8,013 nt of DNA, taken from positions 1 to 8,013 of the forward strand of contig CAJFUS010000123.1 of the NCBI GenBank assembly GCA_904420235.1, in the 5' to 3' direction. Shown here piece after piece: positions 1-6,578 of this stretch (position 1 is the first letter of the stretch; the number at the start of each line of letters is the position of its first letter). The notes under the pieces were generated by a model. The model worked only from the letters and a program-made list of their open reading frames with translations. It was not told where the DNA came from and made no database searches. The translations under genes and the position numbers were made by a program. The stretch comes from Candidatus Neoanaerotignum tabaqchaliae. GTDB lineage: Bacteria; Bacillota; Clostridia; Lachnospirales; Anaerotignaceae.

Positions 1-872
1 TTAAAAAATATAAAATTGGCTCCGCAGCCGTATATTTTAACGGCTAAATTCCTCATTTCTTCAACAAGATACCTTTTCTCCCTTTCAACAAGCTCAAGGG
101 TTTCTTTTTTTATTTGGCATTTAAGGGCGGCTACGCCTGCCTTTTGGGCCGGATACGACACATTCCATGTCTGCATGGCTTCCCTCACCCTTTCAGCCGT
201 CTCTTCGGATGAAAATATTCCGTATCCCAGCCTAAGCCCGGGTATGGCATAGAACTTTGTGAAAGCCTTTAATATAATAAGTTTCTCATAATCAATAAAG
301 TTTTTGGCTGTACGAAAATCCCCGTCGGATATAAAGTCCATAAAGCACTCGTCCACAACAATATAAGCCCCGCCGTTCCGGCATCTTTCAATAAGGCTTT
401 TAATATACTCCCCGCCATAAACATTGCCAACGGGATTGCTTGGGTTTGTGAAAAACACAATGTCCGTATTTCCGTCAATTTTTTCCAAAAAGTCATTTCC
501 CGTTCTGAAATTATTTTCCTCAAGGGTTTTATATATTTCAACCTCACAGCCACATGAGACAAGGGCCTGCTCATATTCCGCAAAGCAAGGAGCCGCCAAA
601 AGGGCTTTTTGGGGCCTTAAGGCAAAACATAAAGCAAATATAAGCTCGTCCGCACCGTTTGAGCATATTATTTTGTTAAAATCCACTTTTTCCTTTTCCG
701 CTATAATACTTCTAAGCTCCAGGCAGTCAGGGTCGGGATAAAACCCTATTCCCTCAACAGCATTTAAAAAGGCCTCCTTAACCTCATTGGGTATTCCCAA
801 AGGGTTCATATTAGCCGAAAAATCAATTTCGCATTTGTTGGCGTATATATTTCCGCCATGCACATGCCTCAT
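1..872 (-). CDS. cobD: L-threonine-O-3-phosphate decarboxylase CobD, partial (3' end beyond window)
   Basis: This PLP-dependent, aminotransferase-fold enzyme decarboxylates L-threonine phosphate to aminopropanol phosphate, the corrin-nucleotide linker. The frame is open from ATG at 872 to the window edge: 290 codons without a stop, so about 70 of the usual 360 residues are missing. Motifs are HGGN (5-8), DFSANMNPLG (17-26), YPDPDCLELR (45-54), SNGADELI (71-78) for phosphate binding, FTNPSNPVG (141-149), VVDECFMDF (172-180) with the PLP-ring aspartate D174, and AFTKFYAIPGLRLGYG (203-218). Lys206 of that last motif is the Schiff-base lysine. FTKFYAIPGLRLGY is characteristic of CobD rather than histidinol-phosphate aminotransferase (HisC). 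The start overlaps the cbiB stop as ATGA, and GGTGA lies 4 bases upstream. Some CobD proteins carry a C-terminal extension; that cannot be judged here. Confidence 0.94.
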   Translation of the reverse strand, partial: MRHVHGGNIYANKCEIDFSANMNPLGIPNEVKEAFLNAVEGIGFYPDPDCLELRSIIAEKEKVDFNKIICSNGADELIFALCFALRPQKALLAAPCFAEYEQALVSCGCEVEIYKTLEENNFRTGNDFLEKIDGNTDIVFFTNPSNPVGNVYGGEYIKSLIERCRNGGAYIVVDECFMDFISDGDFRTAKNFIDYEKLIILKAFTKFYAIPGLRLGYGIFSSEETAERVREAMQTWNVSYPAQKAGVAALKCQIKKETLELVEREKRYLVEEMRNLAVKIYGCGANFIFF

Positions 873-1840
873 AAAATCACCGCCGTAATCAAAATTCTTA
901 AGCAAAGGCAAATAAAAACCATTATAAAAGACGATAAATACATCATTTTATTAACCGTAACTATATCATCATGGCATATTTTTCTTATGGGGTCGCCTAT
1001 GGTCTGCTTTTTAACAAGCCGGCCAAAATAATAGGCGTCGCCGGCAAGACTAACCTCAAGGGCTCCGGCGCAAACCGACTCCGTTTGAGCCGAATTAGGG
1101 CTATGGTGCTTAAGCCTGTCCCTTTTAAATATTTTTATGGCATTTTTCCAGTTAAGACGCAAAATAAACGACGATAAAATCATTATAACGGCCGCTGTCC
1201 TTGATGGTATAAAATTAAAAACGTCGTCGGCCTTGGCGGCGAATTTTCCCATAAACATATATTTCTCATTTTTATATCCAATCATAGAGTCCATTGTGTT
1301 AACGGCCTTATATAAAAAGCCCAGCGGCGGCCCGCCTATGGCCATATAAAAAAACGGCGCTATTATACCGTCGGAAGTGTTTTCCGCCACAGTCTCAACG
1401 GCGGCTTTTGTAACGCCCTCATCCGTAAGGCTGCCGGTGTCCCTCCCCACAATCATCGAAACCGCTTTTCTGGCCGACACAATATCGCCCTTTTCAAGCT
1501 CAAAATACACTTTCATGCTCTCATCTTTAAGACATTTAACAGCGGGTATCTGCCAACACATAACGCACATGGCGGCAAAAGCCAAAAAAGGGCTTATTTT
1601 TCCAATAACCAATATTAAAAAATAAGGCAGCGCAAACGAAACCACCGCCACAATTATAAACAAAACCGCGCCGCCATAAAAAAGTTTCCTGTTGCTCTGT
1701 CCGCAAACACACCTCACTTGGTGTTCCAAAAACGAAATAAGCTTACCCATAAAAACCACTGGATGTGGTATTTTTTTAGGGTCGCCAAAAATCAGGTCCG
1801 CCGTGAAACCTATGGCTATGGCAAAAGTTAAATATGTCAT
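869..1840 (-). CDS. cbiB: adenosylcobinamide-phosphate synthase CbiB
   Basis: CbiB is a membrane enzyme that condenses adenosylcobyric acid with (R)-1-aminopropan-2-ol phosphate, the CobD product, to give adenosylcobinamide phosphate. The 323-aa length is normal. Family signatures are DLIFGDP (15-21) with PHPVVFMG (25-32), VGRDTGSL (131-138), ETVAENTSDGIIAPFFY (149-165), the GGPP.G..YKAVNTMDSM segment (169-186) and HSPNSAQTE followed by AGAL (246-261). Hydrophobic segments lie near 56-80, 82-98, 155-178, 214-229 and 299-323. The ATG overlaps the cobC stop as ATGA, with AAGGA 4 bases upstream and a second GAGGA just before it. The stop likewise overlaps the cobD start as ATGA. This places the enzyme directly beside the one that supplies its substrate. 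Confidence 0.96.
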   Translation of the reverse strand: MTYLTFAIAIGFTADLIFGDPKKIPHPVVFMGKLISFLEHQVRCVCGQSNRKLFYGGAVLFIIVAVVSFALPYFLILVIGKISPFLAFAAMCVMCWQIPAVKCLKDESMKVYFELEKGDIVSARKAVSMIVGRDTGSLTDEGVTKAAVETVAENTSDGIIAPFFYMAIGGPPLGFLYKAVNTMDSMIGYKNEKYMFMGKFAAKADDVFNFIPSRTAAVIMILSSFILRLNWKNAIKIFKRDRLKHHSPNSAQTESVCAGALEVSLAGDAYYFGRLVKKQTIGDPIRKICHDDIVTVNKMMYLSSFIMVFICLCLRILITAVIL

Positions 1841-2403
1841 AATATCCTTATATCCTCGAAAATGTTTTTGTATTTGTTAAACCGGCCATAAATACAGCCG
1901 CCGTTATCTATGTGAAAGTCGTAAAAATCCTTTTGGCTAAGCTGGCTTAAAACCGCCATTATAACGCCGCCATGGGTTACAATGGCCGCCGAATTAATGC
2001 CGGTCTCTTCCATTTTGCCGGTTATAAAATAAAAAGCCTCCATACACCTGCTTTTAAAGCCCTCAAAGCTTTCCCCTGAAGGAAAACCTACTTTTCCGCC
2101 GCTTTTAAGCCAGTTTATGTATTGTCTGCTGTTTTTAAGCTCCTCATGGTTTTTATACTCAAATTCCCCGAAATCCGTTTCCATAAGTCCATCAATAAAT
2201 TCCGGCTCTATGTTGGGAAAAAGTATTCCGCAGGTCTGCCGGCACCTTTTAAGGGGGCTTGAGAAAACCGCTTCAACCAAAGGCGCTTTCAAAAGCCTAA
2301 GCTCCTCTTCCGCCTCCTTTGTTATGGACTCGTCGGTTCTGCCTACATATCTTTTTTGAGCGTTGCCCTTTGTTTTCCCATGCCTGTAAAAATAAAACTC
2401 CAT
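1837..2403 (-). CDS. cobC: alpha-ribazole phosphatase-like histidine phosphatase CobC
   Basis: A member of the histidine phosphatase (phosphoglycerate mutase-like) superfamily. By context it should dephosphorylate alpha-ribazole 5'-phosphate or adenosylcobalamin 5'-phosphate, the last step of the nucleotide-loop branch. It is 188 aa, typical for CobC. The phosphohistidine motif is YRHGKT (6-11, His8), followed by FSSPLKRCRQT (47-57), the acidic METDFGEFE (74-82), FPSGESF (107-113) and the second histidine in VTHGG (142-146). The start is ATG at 2403, one base after the upstream stop, with AAAGGA 9 bases upstream. The open frame extends to a TTG at 2490, but that would put 29 unrelated residues before the conserved first strand and overlap the upstream gene. 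It overlaps cbiB by ATGA. Family membership is certain; the substrate is assigned from the neighbours. Confidence 0.92.
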   Translation of the reverse strand: MEFYFYRHGKTKGNAQKRYVGRTDESITKEAEEELRLLKAPLVEAVFSSPLKRCRQTCGILFPNIEPEFIDGLMETDFGEFEYKNHEELKNSRQYINWLKSGGKVGFPSGESFEGFKSRCMEAFYFITGKMEETGINSAAIVTHGGVIMAVLSQLSQKDFYDFHIDNGGCIYGRFNKYKNIFEDIRIL

Positions 2404-2404
2404 T

Positions 2405-2785
2405 TTATTTAATCCTTTTCCCAATTCCAAAGCATACATTGTAAACCTCGTCCGAGATTTTTGAAATCCCGCACAAAACGCGGCCCTCAAATTCCCTTAA
2501 AAGTCTTTCATTTTGGTCAATGGGAACAACTCCGCAGCCCCTTTGGTCCGCTATAATCACACAGTTTTTTGAGTTTTTAAAAAAATCATCAACGGCCTTC
2601 TGCGCGTCTAAGCCCTCGTTAAACCACTTTTTTATAATGCCGTTAAAGCCGTATAAAACCTTTTTTTCAAATGGCCCCAAAGGTATGTCCTCGCCGCAGA
2701 ATATAATGTCCTTTTCATCAACATTAAATTTATCGCGCACAAAGCTAAGCTTGTGCTGAAACATTCCGCCAACAACAAGTATCAT
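2405..2785 (-). CDS. small CobU-like protein with degenerate P-loop, function uncertain
   Basis: A 126-aa protein resembling both ends of CobU but shorter than the usual 180 aa. The N-terminus has a beta strand and a P-loop-like turn, ILVVGGMFQHKLSF (2-15). His and Leu replace the Gly and Ser/Thr of Walker A, so ATP or GTP binding is doubtful. The segment carrying the guanylylation histidine in CobU is not recognisable. The C-terminus is CobU-like: IIADQRGCGVVP (77-88), then R..REFEGRV and DEVYNVCFGIGKRIK (112-126), matching the family's VTNEVG.GIVP and ADEV...GI..KIK. The start is ATG at 2785, with AGGAG 7 bases upstream overlapping the cobS TGA; the longer TTG form (2800) would overlap cobS. 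Its place between cobS and cobC implies a role in nucleotide-loop assembly, perhaps as a non-catalytic partner of CobU. I recall similar short genes in clostridial cob operons, often labelled cobinamide kinase. The homology is likely; the activity is unknown. Confidence 0.82.
   Translation of the reverse strand: MILVVGGMFQHKLSFVRDKFNVDEKDIIFCGEDIPLGPFEKKVLYGFNGIIKKWFNEGLDAQKAVDDFFKNSKNCVIIADQRGCGVVPIDQNERLLREFEGRVLCGISKISDEVYNVCFGIGKRIK
2413..2418 (-). promoter_or_regulatory. ribosome binding site of cobC
   Basis: AAAGGA lies 9 bases before the ATG at 2403, inside the last codons of the upstream gene. It is weaker than the other sites of the operon but supports the short form of CobC. Confidence 0.45.
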
Positions 2786-2792
2786 TTTTGCT

Positions 2793-2797
2793 CTCCT
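2793..2797 (-). promoter_or_regulatory. ribosome binding site of the small CobU-like gene
   Basis: AGGAG (within GAGGAGAG) overlaps the TGA of cobS and lies 7 bases before the ATG at 2785. It fixes the start and excludes the TTG at 2800, which has no comparable site. Confidence 0.65.
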
Positions 2798-3552
2798 CAA
2801 TTAAAATTGCTTAAAACAACCGCAACTACAACCATAACAAGCTCGCAAAGCTGAAGAAAATATCCCGCCAAATCGCCTGTTATGCCTCCAAACTCTTTAT
2901 AAGAAAAATATTTATAATACCAAAACACAATAAGAGCGGACACAACGCAGGCCACTCCAGCAAAACCGTCCCTAAGGCTTAGCCAAAGGCACACAAAAGC
3001 GAAAACGCCCATTAACACGTTTTTTGAAAACTCCGCGTCGGCCCCGCTAACAAAAGAGAACAAAAGGCCGCTGCTTTTGGCGCACTTAAAAGTAACGGCG
3101 CCTAATCCGCTTAAAGCCCGCGACAAAATAAAGCATTTGGCTGTGATAAACACCGCCTCGGGTCCGGCTTGGCACATAGCGCCGAAATATATAACAAAAT
3201 ACACAGCCGCGCTTATAACGCTGAAAGCCCCTATATGGGGGTCGCTTAATATTTTAAGCTTTTTTTCGGCATTGGCGTATGAATGACGGGCGTCAGATGT
3301 GTCCATAAATCCGTCCATATGTATTCCGCCTGTCACAAGTATGGGAAGAACCGTTATAACGGCGGATATAAAAATGTTTCCAAAGCCGGCGTTTCTCATA
3401 ATTGTGTAAACAAGGCACTGCAAAAAGCCTATTATAAGGCCCACAGACGGAAAAAAGCACAAAACATACTTCATGTTAACCCTATCAAAATCCGTTTTGG
3501 GCGTTGGTATTTTTGAAAACATTGAGAGAGCGAGAAGAAACGAGTTAATCAT
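2797..3552 (-). CDS. cobS: cobalamin synthase (adenosylcobinamide-GDP ribazoletransferase) CobS
   Basis: CobS is an integral membrane enzyme that joins adenosylcobinamide-GDP to alpha-ribazole (phosphate), completing the nucleotide loop. The protein is 251 aa, normal for the family, with several hydrophobic segments (about 28-52, 57-75, 108-127, 178-192, 196-213 and 232-249). The Mg-binding signature GGIHMDGFMDTSD is at 75-87, followed by ILSDPHIGAF (101-110) and the late motif GGITGDLAGYF (222-232). The start chosen is ATG at 3552, which overlaps the cobU stop by 8 bases and has AGAGGGG 5 bases upstream. It gives the usual short N-terminus (INSFLLALSMFSKIP). The frame is open further upstream, but that would add 33 non-homologous residues over cobU. 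The gene sits next to both of the other nucleotide-loop genes, cobU and cobC. Confidence 0.95.
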   Translation of the reverse strand: MINSFLLALSMFSKIPTPKTDFDRVNMKYVLCFFPSVGLIIGFLQCLVYTIMRNAGFGNIFISAVITVLPILVTGGIHMDGFMDTSDARHSYANAEKKLKILSDPHIGAFSVISAAVYFVIYFGAMCQAGPEAVFITAKCFILSRALSGLGAVTFKCAKSSGLLFSFVSGADAEFSKNVLMGVFAFVCLWLSLRDGFAGVACVVSALIVFWYYKYFSYKEFGGITGDLAGYFLQLCELVMVVVAVVLSNFN

Positions 3553-4078
3553 GTAAACCCCTCTTTTTATAATAAACCGGAACCGAACATACAACCTCAA
3601 CGGCCTCCTGGCACAAGGCGGCCAAAATATAGTTAATATCCCCCAAAACACGCATATACTCTAACGTAAGCCTGTCATAGCTGTTTCCGCCGCCAAAAAT
3701 GTCGTTTGAAACTATAACAACATTCTCGCTTTGGGCCGCTATGTTTTTAACCCCCTCAACAACGTTTTGAACCACGTTTTTTTTGCAGCCTTTTTCCGAG
3801 AACATCTCGTTTGCGGCAAGATTTGAAAGACATTCTATAATAACCGTTGTTCTTTCTTTAAGTTTGACATTTTTAAGGCCCACAGGGCACTCTATTGTCT
3901 CAAAATTACGTCCAGAGCGTGCCTTTTGGTGACGCTTTATTTTCCTGTCCGTTTCGGAATCGGTGTTTTCCATTGACGCTATGTAGTACATCTTTTTGCC
4001 TTGGCACAACTTAACGCACAAGTCCTCGGCAAAAGCGCTTTTGCCGCTGCCGCTGCCGCCGTAAACAAAAATAAGCAA
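3545..4078 (-). CDS. cobU: adenosylcobinamide kinase / adenosylcobinamide-phosphate guanylyltransferase CobU
   Basis: This bifunctional enzyme phosphorylates adenosylcobinamide and then transfers GMP to it, giving the adenosylcobinamide-GDP used by CobS. It is 177 aa, close to the usual 180. The Walker A motif GGSGSGKS is at 7-14. The segment RKIKRHQKAR (45-54) contains His50, aligned with the guanylylated histidine of Salmonella CobU (His46). IIECLSNLAANE (80-91) and IVSNDIFGGG (122-131) match the LLEC and VTNE regions. After that the protein diverges: the family has a GIVP motif followed by R..RD..G..NQ, whereas this one has NSYDRLTLEYMRVLGDIN. The start is TTG, one base after the cobT stop, with GGAGGAGGAG 7 bases upstream; the P-loop begins only six residues later, as expected. 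The gene overlaps cobS by 8 bases. Function is confident; the effect of the divergent C-terminus is unknown. Confidence 0.92.
   Translation of the reverse strand: MLIFVYGGSGSGKSAFAEDLCVKLCQGKKMYYIASMENTDSETDRKIKRHQKARSGRNFETIECPVGLKNVKLKERTTVIIECLSNLAANEMFSEKGCKKNVVQNVVEGVKNIAAQSENVVIVSNDIFGGGNSYDRLTLEYMRVLGDINYILAALCQEAVEVVCSVPVYYKKRGLHD
3558..3564 (-). promoter_or_regulatory. ribosome binding site of cobS
   Basis: AGAGGGG lies within the cobU 3' end, 5 bases before the ATG that overlaps the cobU stop. It supports the short cobS N-terminus. Confidence 0.55.
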
Positions 4079-4079
4079 C

Positions 4080-5171
4080 TTAAAGCTCCTCCTCCGCGAA
4101 ATTTTTATAGGCCTCTATTTTAATGTCATTAAACGTAACCATGTCGTTATAAACGCCGCAGGCCATTTTAAAAAGCGGAAAGGCCGAAACAGCCCCCGTT
4201 CCTTCCCCAAGATGCATTCCGCAGTTAACATAAACGTCTATGTCAAGGGCATTTGTTAAACACTCCACAGCCGGCTCGGCGCTTAAATGCGAACCGAAAA
4301 TATACCCTTTGCACTCCGGCGCTATTTTAACGGCCGAAAGGGCCGCCGCCAATGATATGAACCCATCGCACATAACCGGCACGCCATATAAGGCTCCGCC
4401 TATAAAAAGGCCGGTCATGGCGGCTATCTCAAAGCCCCCGCAGGAGGAGCATATTCCAACTACGTCACTTTTGTCAATCATGGGGCCAATTCTTTTTAAA
4501 GCCGACTTTATAACCAGCTTTTTACGTTCAAATCCGCTTTTTGAAAGTCCTGCTCCCCTTCCCGTAACATCGTCGGGATTTTTATTAAGCAAAGCGCAGG
4601 TTATAACAGTGCTTGGCGTTGTGTTGCCAATGCCCATTTCTCCCGTAAGAATAAAGTTGTATCCTTGTTTTTTAAGGTCTTTAACAACGTTTACGCCTGT
4701 TCTTACGGCCGCCTCAAACTGTTCTTTTGTCATAGCGTCCGTTTTAAGAAGGTTTTTTGTTCCCATATCTATCTTTCTGTCGCACACCTTAAAAGGGATA
4801 AGGCTTTTATTTTCAGACCTTTCGCAGTTAACGCCCATATCCGCAACAAAAACGTCAATACCGCACAAAGACGCCATTATGGCCGCTGTGCTTTCCTTCT
4901 TTTCAAAATTATACATAACGTTTTTTGTAACGGAGCTGTCGGTTTGCGTAACACCTTCCGCCACAACTCCATGGTCGCCGCACATAACAACAAGGGCCGG
5001 TTTAAGCTCTATTCGGCCTGTTGTTTTATATATGCCGTTAAGGAGCGAAACGGCGTCTTCCAGTTTTCCAAGACCTTTAATCGGCTTGGCTATTAAATCC
5101 CAGCGTTTTTTTGAAAACTCAACGGCCTCCCGGCTTAAAGGCTTTATATTTTTTATTAAATCCTCAAACAC
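4080..5171 (-). CDS. cobT: nicotinate-nucleotide:dimethylbenzimidazole phosphoribosyltransferase CobT
   Basis: CobT transfers phosphoribose from nicotinate mononucleotide to the lower-ligand base, classically 5,6-dimethylbenzimidazole, giving alpha-ribazole 5'-phosphate for CobS. The 363-aa length is typical. Visible family motifs are CGDHGV (64-69), GEMGIGNTTPS (177-187), DVTGRGAG (201-208), GGFEIAAMTG (245-254), CDGFISLAAAL (268-278), GSHLSAEPA (293-301) and HLGEGTGA (320-327). Glu323 in the last motif is the catalytic base known from Salmonella CobT. The start is a GTG that directly abuts the TAG of cbiA, with GGGAG 6 bases upstream; the first in-frame ATG, at Met63, is far inside the protein. 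One mild oddity is a Cys pair (C241, C244) just before GGFEIA. The base used cannot be read from the sequence: CobT homologues accept several benzimidazoles and purines, and no bluB or bza gene is in view. Confidence 0.96.
   Translation of the reverse strand: MFEDLIKNIKPLSREAVEFSKKRWDLIAKPIKGLGKLEDAVSLLNGIYKTTGRIELKPALVVMCGDHGVVAEGVTQTDSSVTKNVMYNFEKKESTAAIMASLCGIDVFVADMGVNCERSENKSLIPFKVCDRKIDMGTKNLLKTDAMTKEQFEAAVRTGVNVVKDLKKQGYNFILTGEMGIGNTTPSTVITCALLNKNPDDVTGRGAGLSKSGFERKKLVIKSALKRIGPMIDKSDVVGICSSCGGFEIAAMTGLFIGGALYGVPVMCDGFISLAAALSAVKIAPECKGYIFGSHLSAEPAVECLTNALDIDVYVNCGMHLGEGTGAVSAFPLFKMACGVYNDMVTFNDIKIEAYKNFAEEEL
4086..4095 (-). promoter_or_regulatory. ribosome binding site of cobU, inside the cobT 3' end
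   Basis: GGAGGAGGAG sits 7 bases before the TTG start of cobU. It is also coding sequence: it supplies the three consecutive Glu codons at the CobT C-terminus. A strong Shine-Dalgarno sequence may offset the weak TTG codon. Confidence 0.65.
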
Positions 5172-6566
5172 CTAAATCTCCCTTTTCTCAAAATCGGCGC
5201 ATTTTTCGATAAATGTTTTTAAAGCCGACAAATTAGAATGAAAATATATATGCGGAAAGCCTGCGTAAAGATTTTTGGAACAGTGAACGCAGCACCATTT
5301 CTTATTCGACATGGGCTTTTGGGCCATAAATCCATTCCCCTCGTCTTCGGCCTTATAATAATGAAACTCGTGCCCCCTAAGCTCCGTTCCGGAATCTCCA
5401 AAAACGCTCTCCTCTTTACTTTTAAGGCTTACATAGCCAAAATTCCCCAGCTTTTGGCCTTTTTTAACATCTGTCTCAATAATGCCGCACATTTCAAAAA
5501 CCCCTTCATCGTTTTCAACACTGCGGCAAAGATACATAAATCCGCCGCATTCGGCTATTGTTGGCATTCCGCATTTTACGGCCTTTTTGACACTGTTAAC
5601 AGATATTTTGTTTTTTGAAAGCTCTTTGGCAAAAAGCTCCGGATACCCGCCTCCAAGCAAAAGGCCGTTACAGTTTTCCGGCACCGGCTGGTTTTTCAGA
5701 GGTGAAAAATAAACTATTTGCGCCCCCGTTTTTTTTATAAGCTCCAAATTCTCGCCGTAGTAAAAATTAAAGGCATCATCAAAAGCGCAGGCTATTCTAA
5801 CGCCGTTTCCATTGATGTTTTTATTAACCAAGCCATAAAAATCATCGCTGCTTATAACCTTTGGAGCATCAAAGGCTATTTTAATTAAAGCGTCTATATC
5901 AACGCTTTCCTTAACGGCACAGCTTAAAACATCTATTTTTTTTATTATACTCTCATTCCCGTCTTTAAATGAAAGCCCCAGATACCGGCTTTCAAAGGCC
6001 GCCTCATCAATCAAAGGCACATATCCCAAAACGGCTATGCCGGTTTCCCGCTCTATAACCTCTTTAAGCATAATATACATGGACTTTGTTGTTTTGTTAA
6101 GTATAATTCCTTTTATGCTGCTGTCTTTCCTGAACTCAACGGCCCCTTTTATAATAGCCGCGTATGTAAGGCTTGCTCCCTTGCAGTTAACAACAAGCAC
6201 AACAGGCGTATTTGTACGTTTTGATATATCATAGGAGCTGGAAATATCCGTTTTTCCGGCCAAACCGTCATAATATCCCATTACACCCTCCAAAACCAAA
6301 ATTTTATGGTTTTTCTGCTTCTCGGAAATTAAAAACTTAACGGTTTCCTCGTTCGACATATATAAGTCAATATTTTCGCTTTCAATCCCTAAAACACTTC
6401 TGTGAAAAATAGGGTCTATGTAGTCGGGGCCGCATTTAAAGGACATGGGACAAAGGCCCATTTCGGCAAAAATATTTAAAAGAGCGCATGTTATTGATGT
6501 TTTGCCGCTTCCGCTTTCAAGAGCGGCTATCATAATTCTTCCGCTTTGACCATTCTTAAAACACAC
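5172..6566 (-). CDS. cbiA: cobyrinate a,c-diamide synthase CbiA
   Basis: This cytoplasmic enzyme amidates the a and c carboxylates of (cobalt-)cobyrinic acid, using glutamine and ATP. Taken from the GTG start the protein is 464 aa, close to the family's usual 450-460. The N-terminal dethiobiotin-synthetase-like domain has a P-loop, SGSGKTS (18-24), followed by CGPDYIDPIFH (45-55). The C-terminal class I glutamine amidotransferase domain has LLLGGGYPE, the nucleophile Cys340 in IAECGGFMYL, and the GHEFHYY and YFHSN motifs near the end. I chose GTG at 6566 because AGGGGTGG precedes it at 4-7 bases and because family proteins have a few residues before the IMIAA strand. Alternatives are ATG at 6533, which starts right at that strand behind a weaker GGAAG, and TTG at 6614, which would overlap the upstream gene by 38 bases. 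The gap to the upstream stop is 10 bases. The gene is followed directly by cobT. Confidence 0.95.
   Translation of the reverse strand: MCFKNGQSGRIMIAALESGSGKTSITCALLNIFAEMGLCPMSFKCGPDYIDPIFHRSVLGIESENIDLYMSNEETVKFLISEKQKNHKILVLEGVMGYYDGLAGKTDISSSYDISKRTNTPVVLVVNCKGASLTYAAIIKGAVEFRKDSSIKGIILNKTTKSMYIMLKEVIERETGIAVLGYVPLIDEAAFESRYLGLSFKDGNESIIKKIDVLSCAVKESVDIDALIKIAFDAPKVISSDDFYGLVNKNINGNGVRIACAFDDAFNFYYGENLELIKKTGAQIVYFSPLKNQPVPENCNGLLLGGGYPELFAKELSKNKISVNSVKKAVKCGMPTIAECGGFMYLCRSVENDEGVFEMCGIIETDVKKGQKLGNFGYVSLKSKEESVFGDSGTELRGHEFHYYKAEDEGNGFMAQKPMSNKKWCCVHCSKNLYAGFPHIYFHSNLSALKTFIEKCADFEKREI
5178..5183 (-). promoter_or_regulatory. ribosome binding site of cobT
   Basis: AGGGAG lies inside the last codons of cbiA, 6 bases before the GTG start of cobT. 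The GTG begins on the base directly after the cbiA TAG, so the two genes abut with no spacer. The site decides for this non-ATG start. Confidence 0.6.
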
Positions 6567-6570
6567 AAAA

Positions 6571-6578
6571 CCACCCCT
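6571..6578 (-). promoter_or_regulatory. ribosome binding site of cbiA
   Basis: AGGGGTGG overlaps the TAG stop of the CbiE-CbiT gene and lies 4 bases (from its last G) or 7 bases (from AGGGG) before a GTG codon. It supports GTG at 6566 as the cbiA start and suggests that terminating ribosomes re-initiate here. Confidence 0.6.

Noticed and set aside
269..583. 104-codon open frame on the minus strand
   Set aside because: It lies in another frame inside cobD, whose own frame is open through the whole region with all PLP-enzyme motifs.
1..872. HisC (histidinol-phosphate aminotransferase) as the identity of the gene at the left edge
   Set aside because: The fold is shared, but the FTKFYAIPGLRLGY motif, the HGGN N-terminus and the position after cbiB point to CobD.
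4665..5096. 143-codon open frame on the plus strand
   Set aside because: Also antisense to cobT, with low-complexity aromatic and basic composition and no family resemblance.
4240..5175. 311-codon open frame on the plus strand
   Set aside because: It is exactly antisense to cobT, which has full-length family motifs on the minus strand. The plus-strand translation shows no recognisable domain, and the frame is kept open by the codon bias of cobT.
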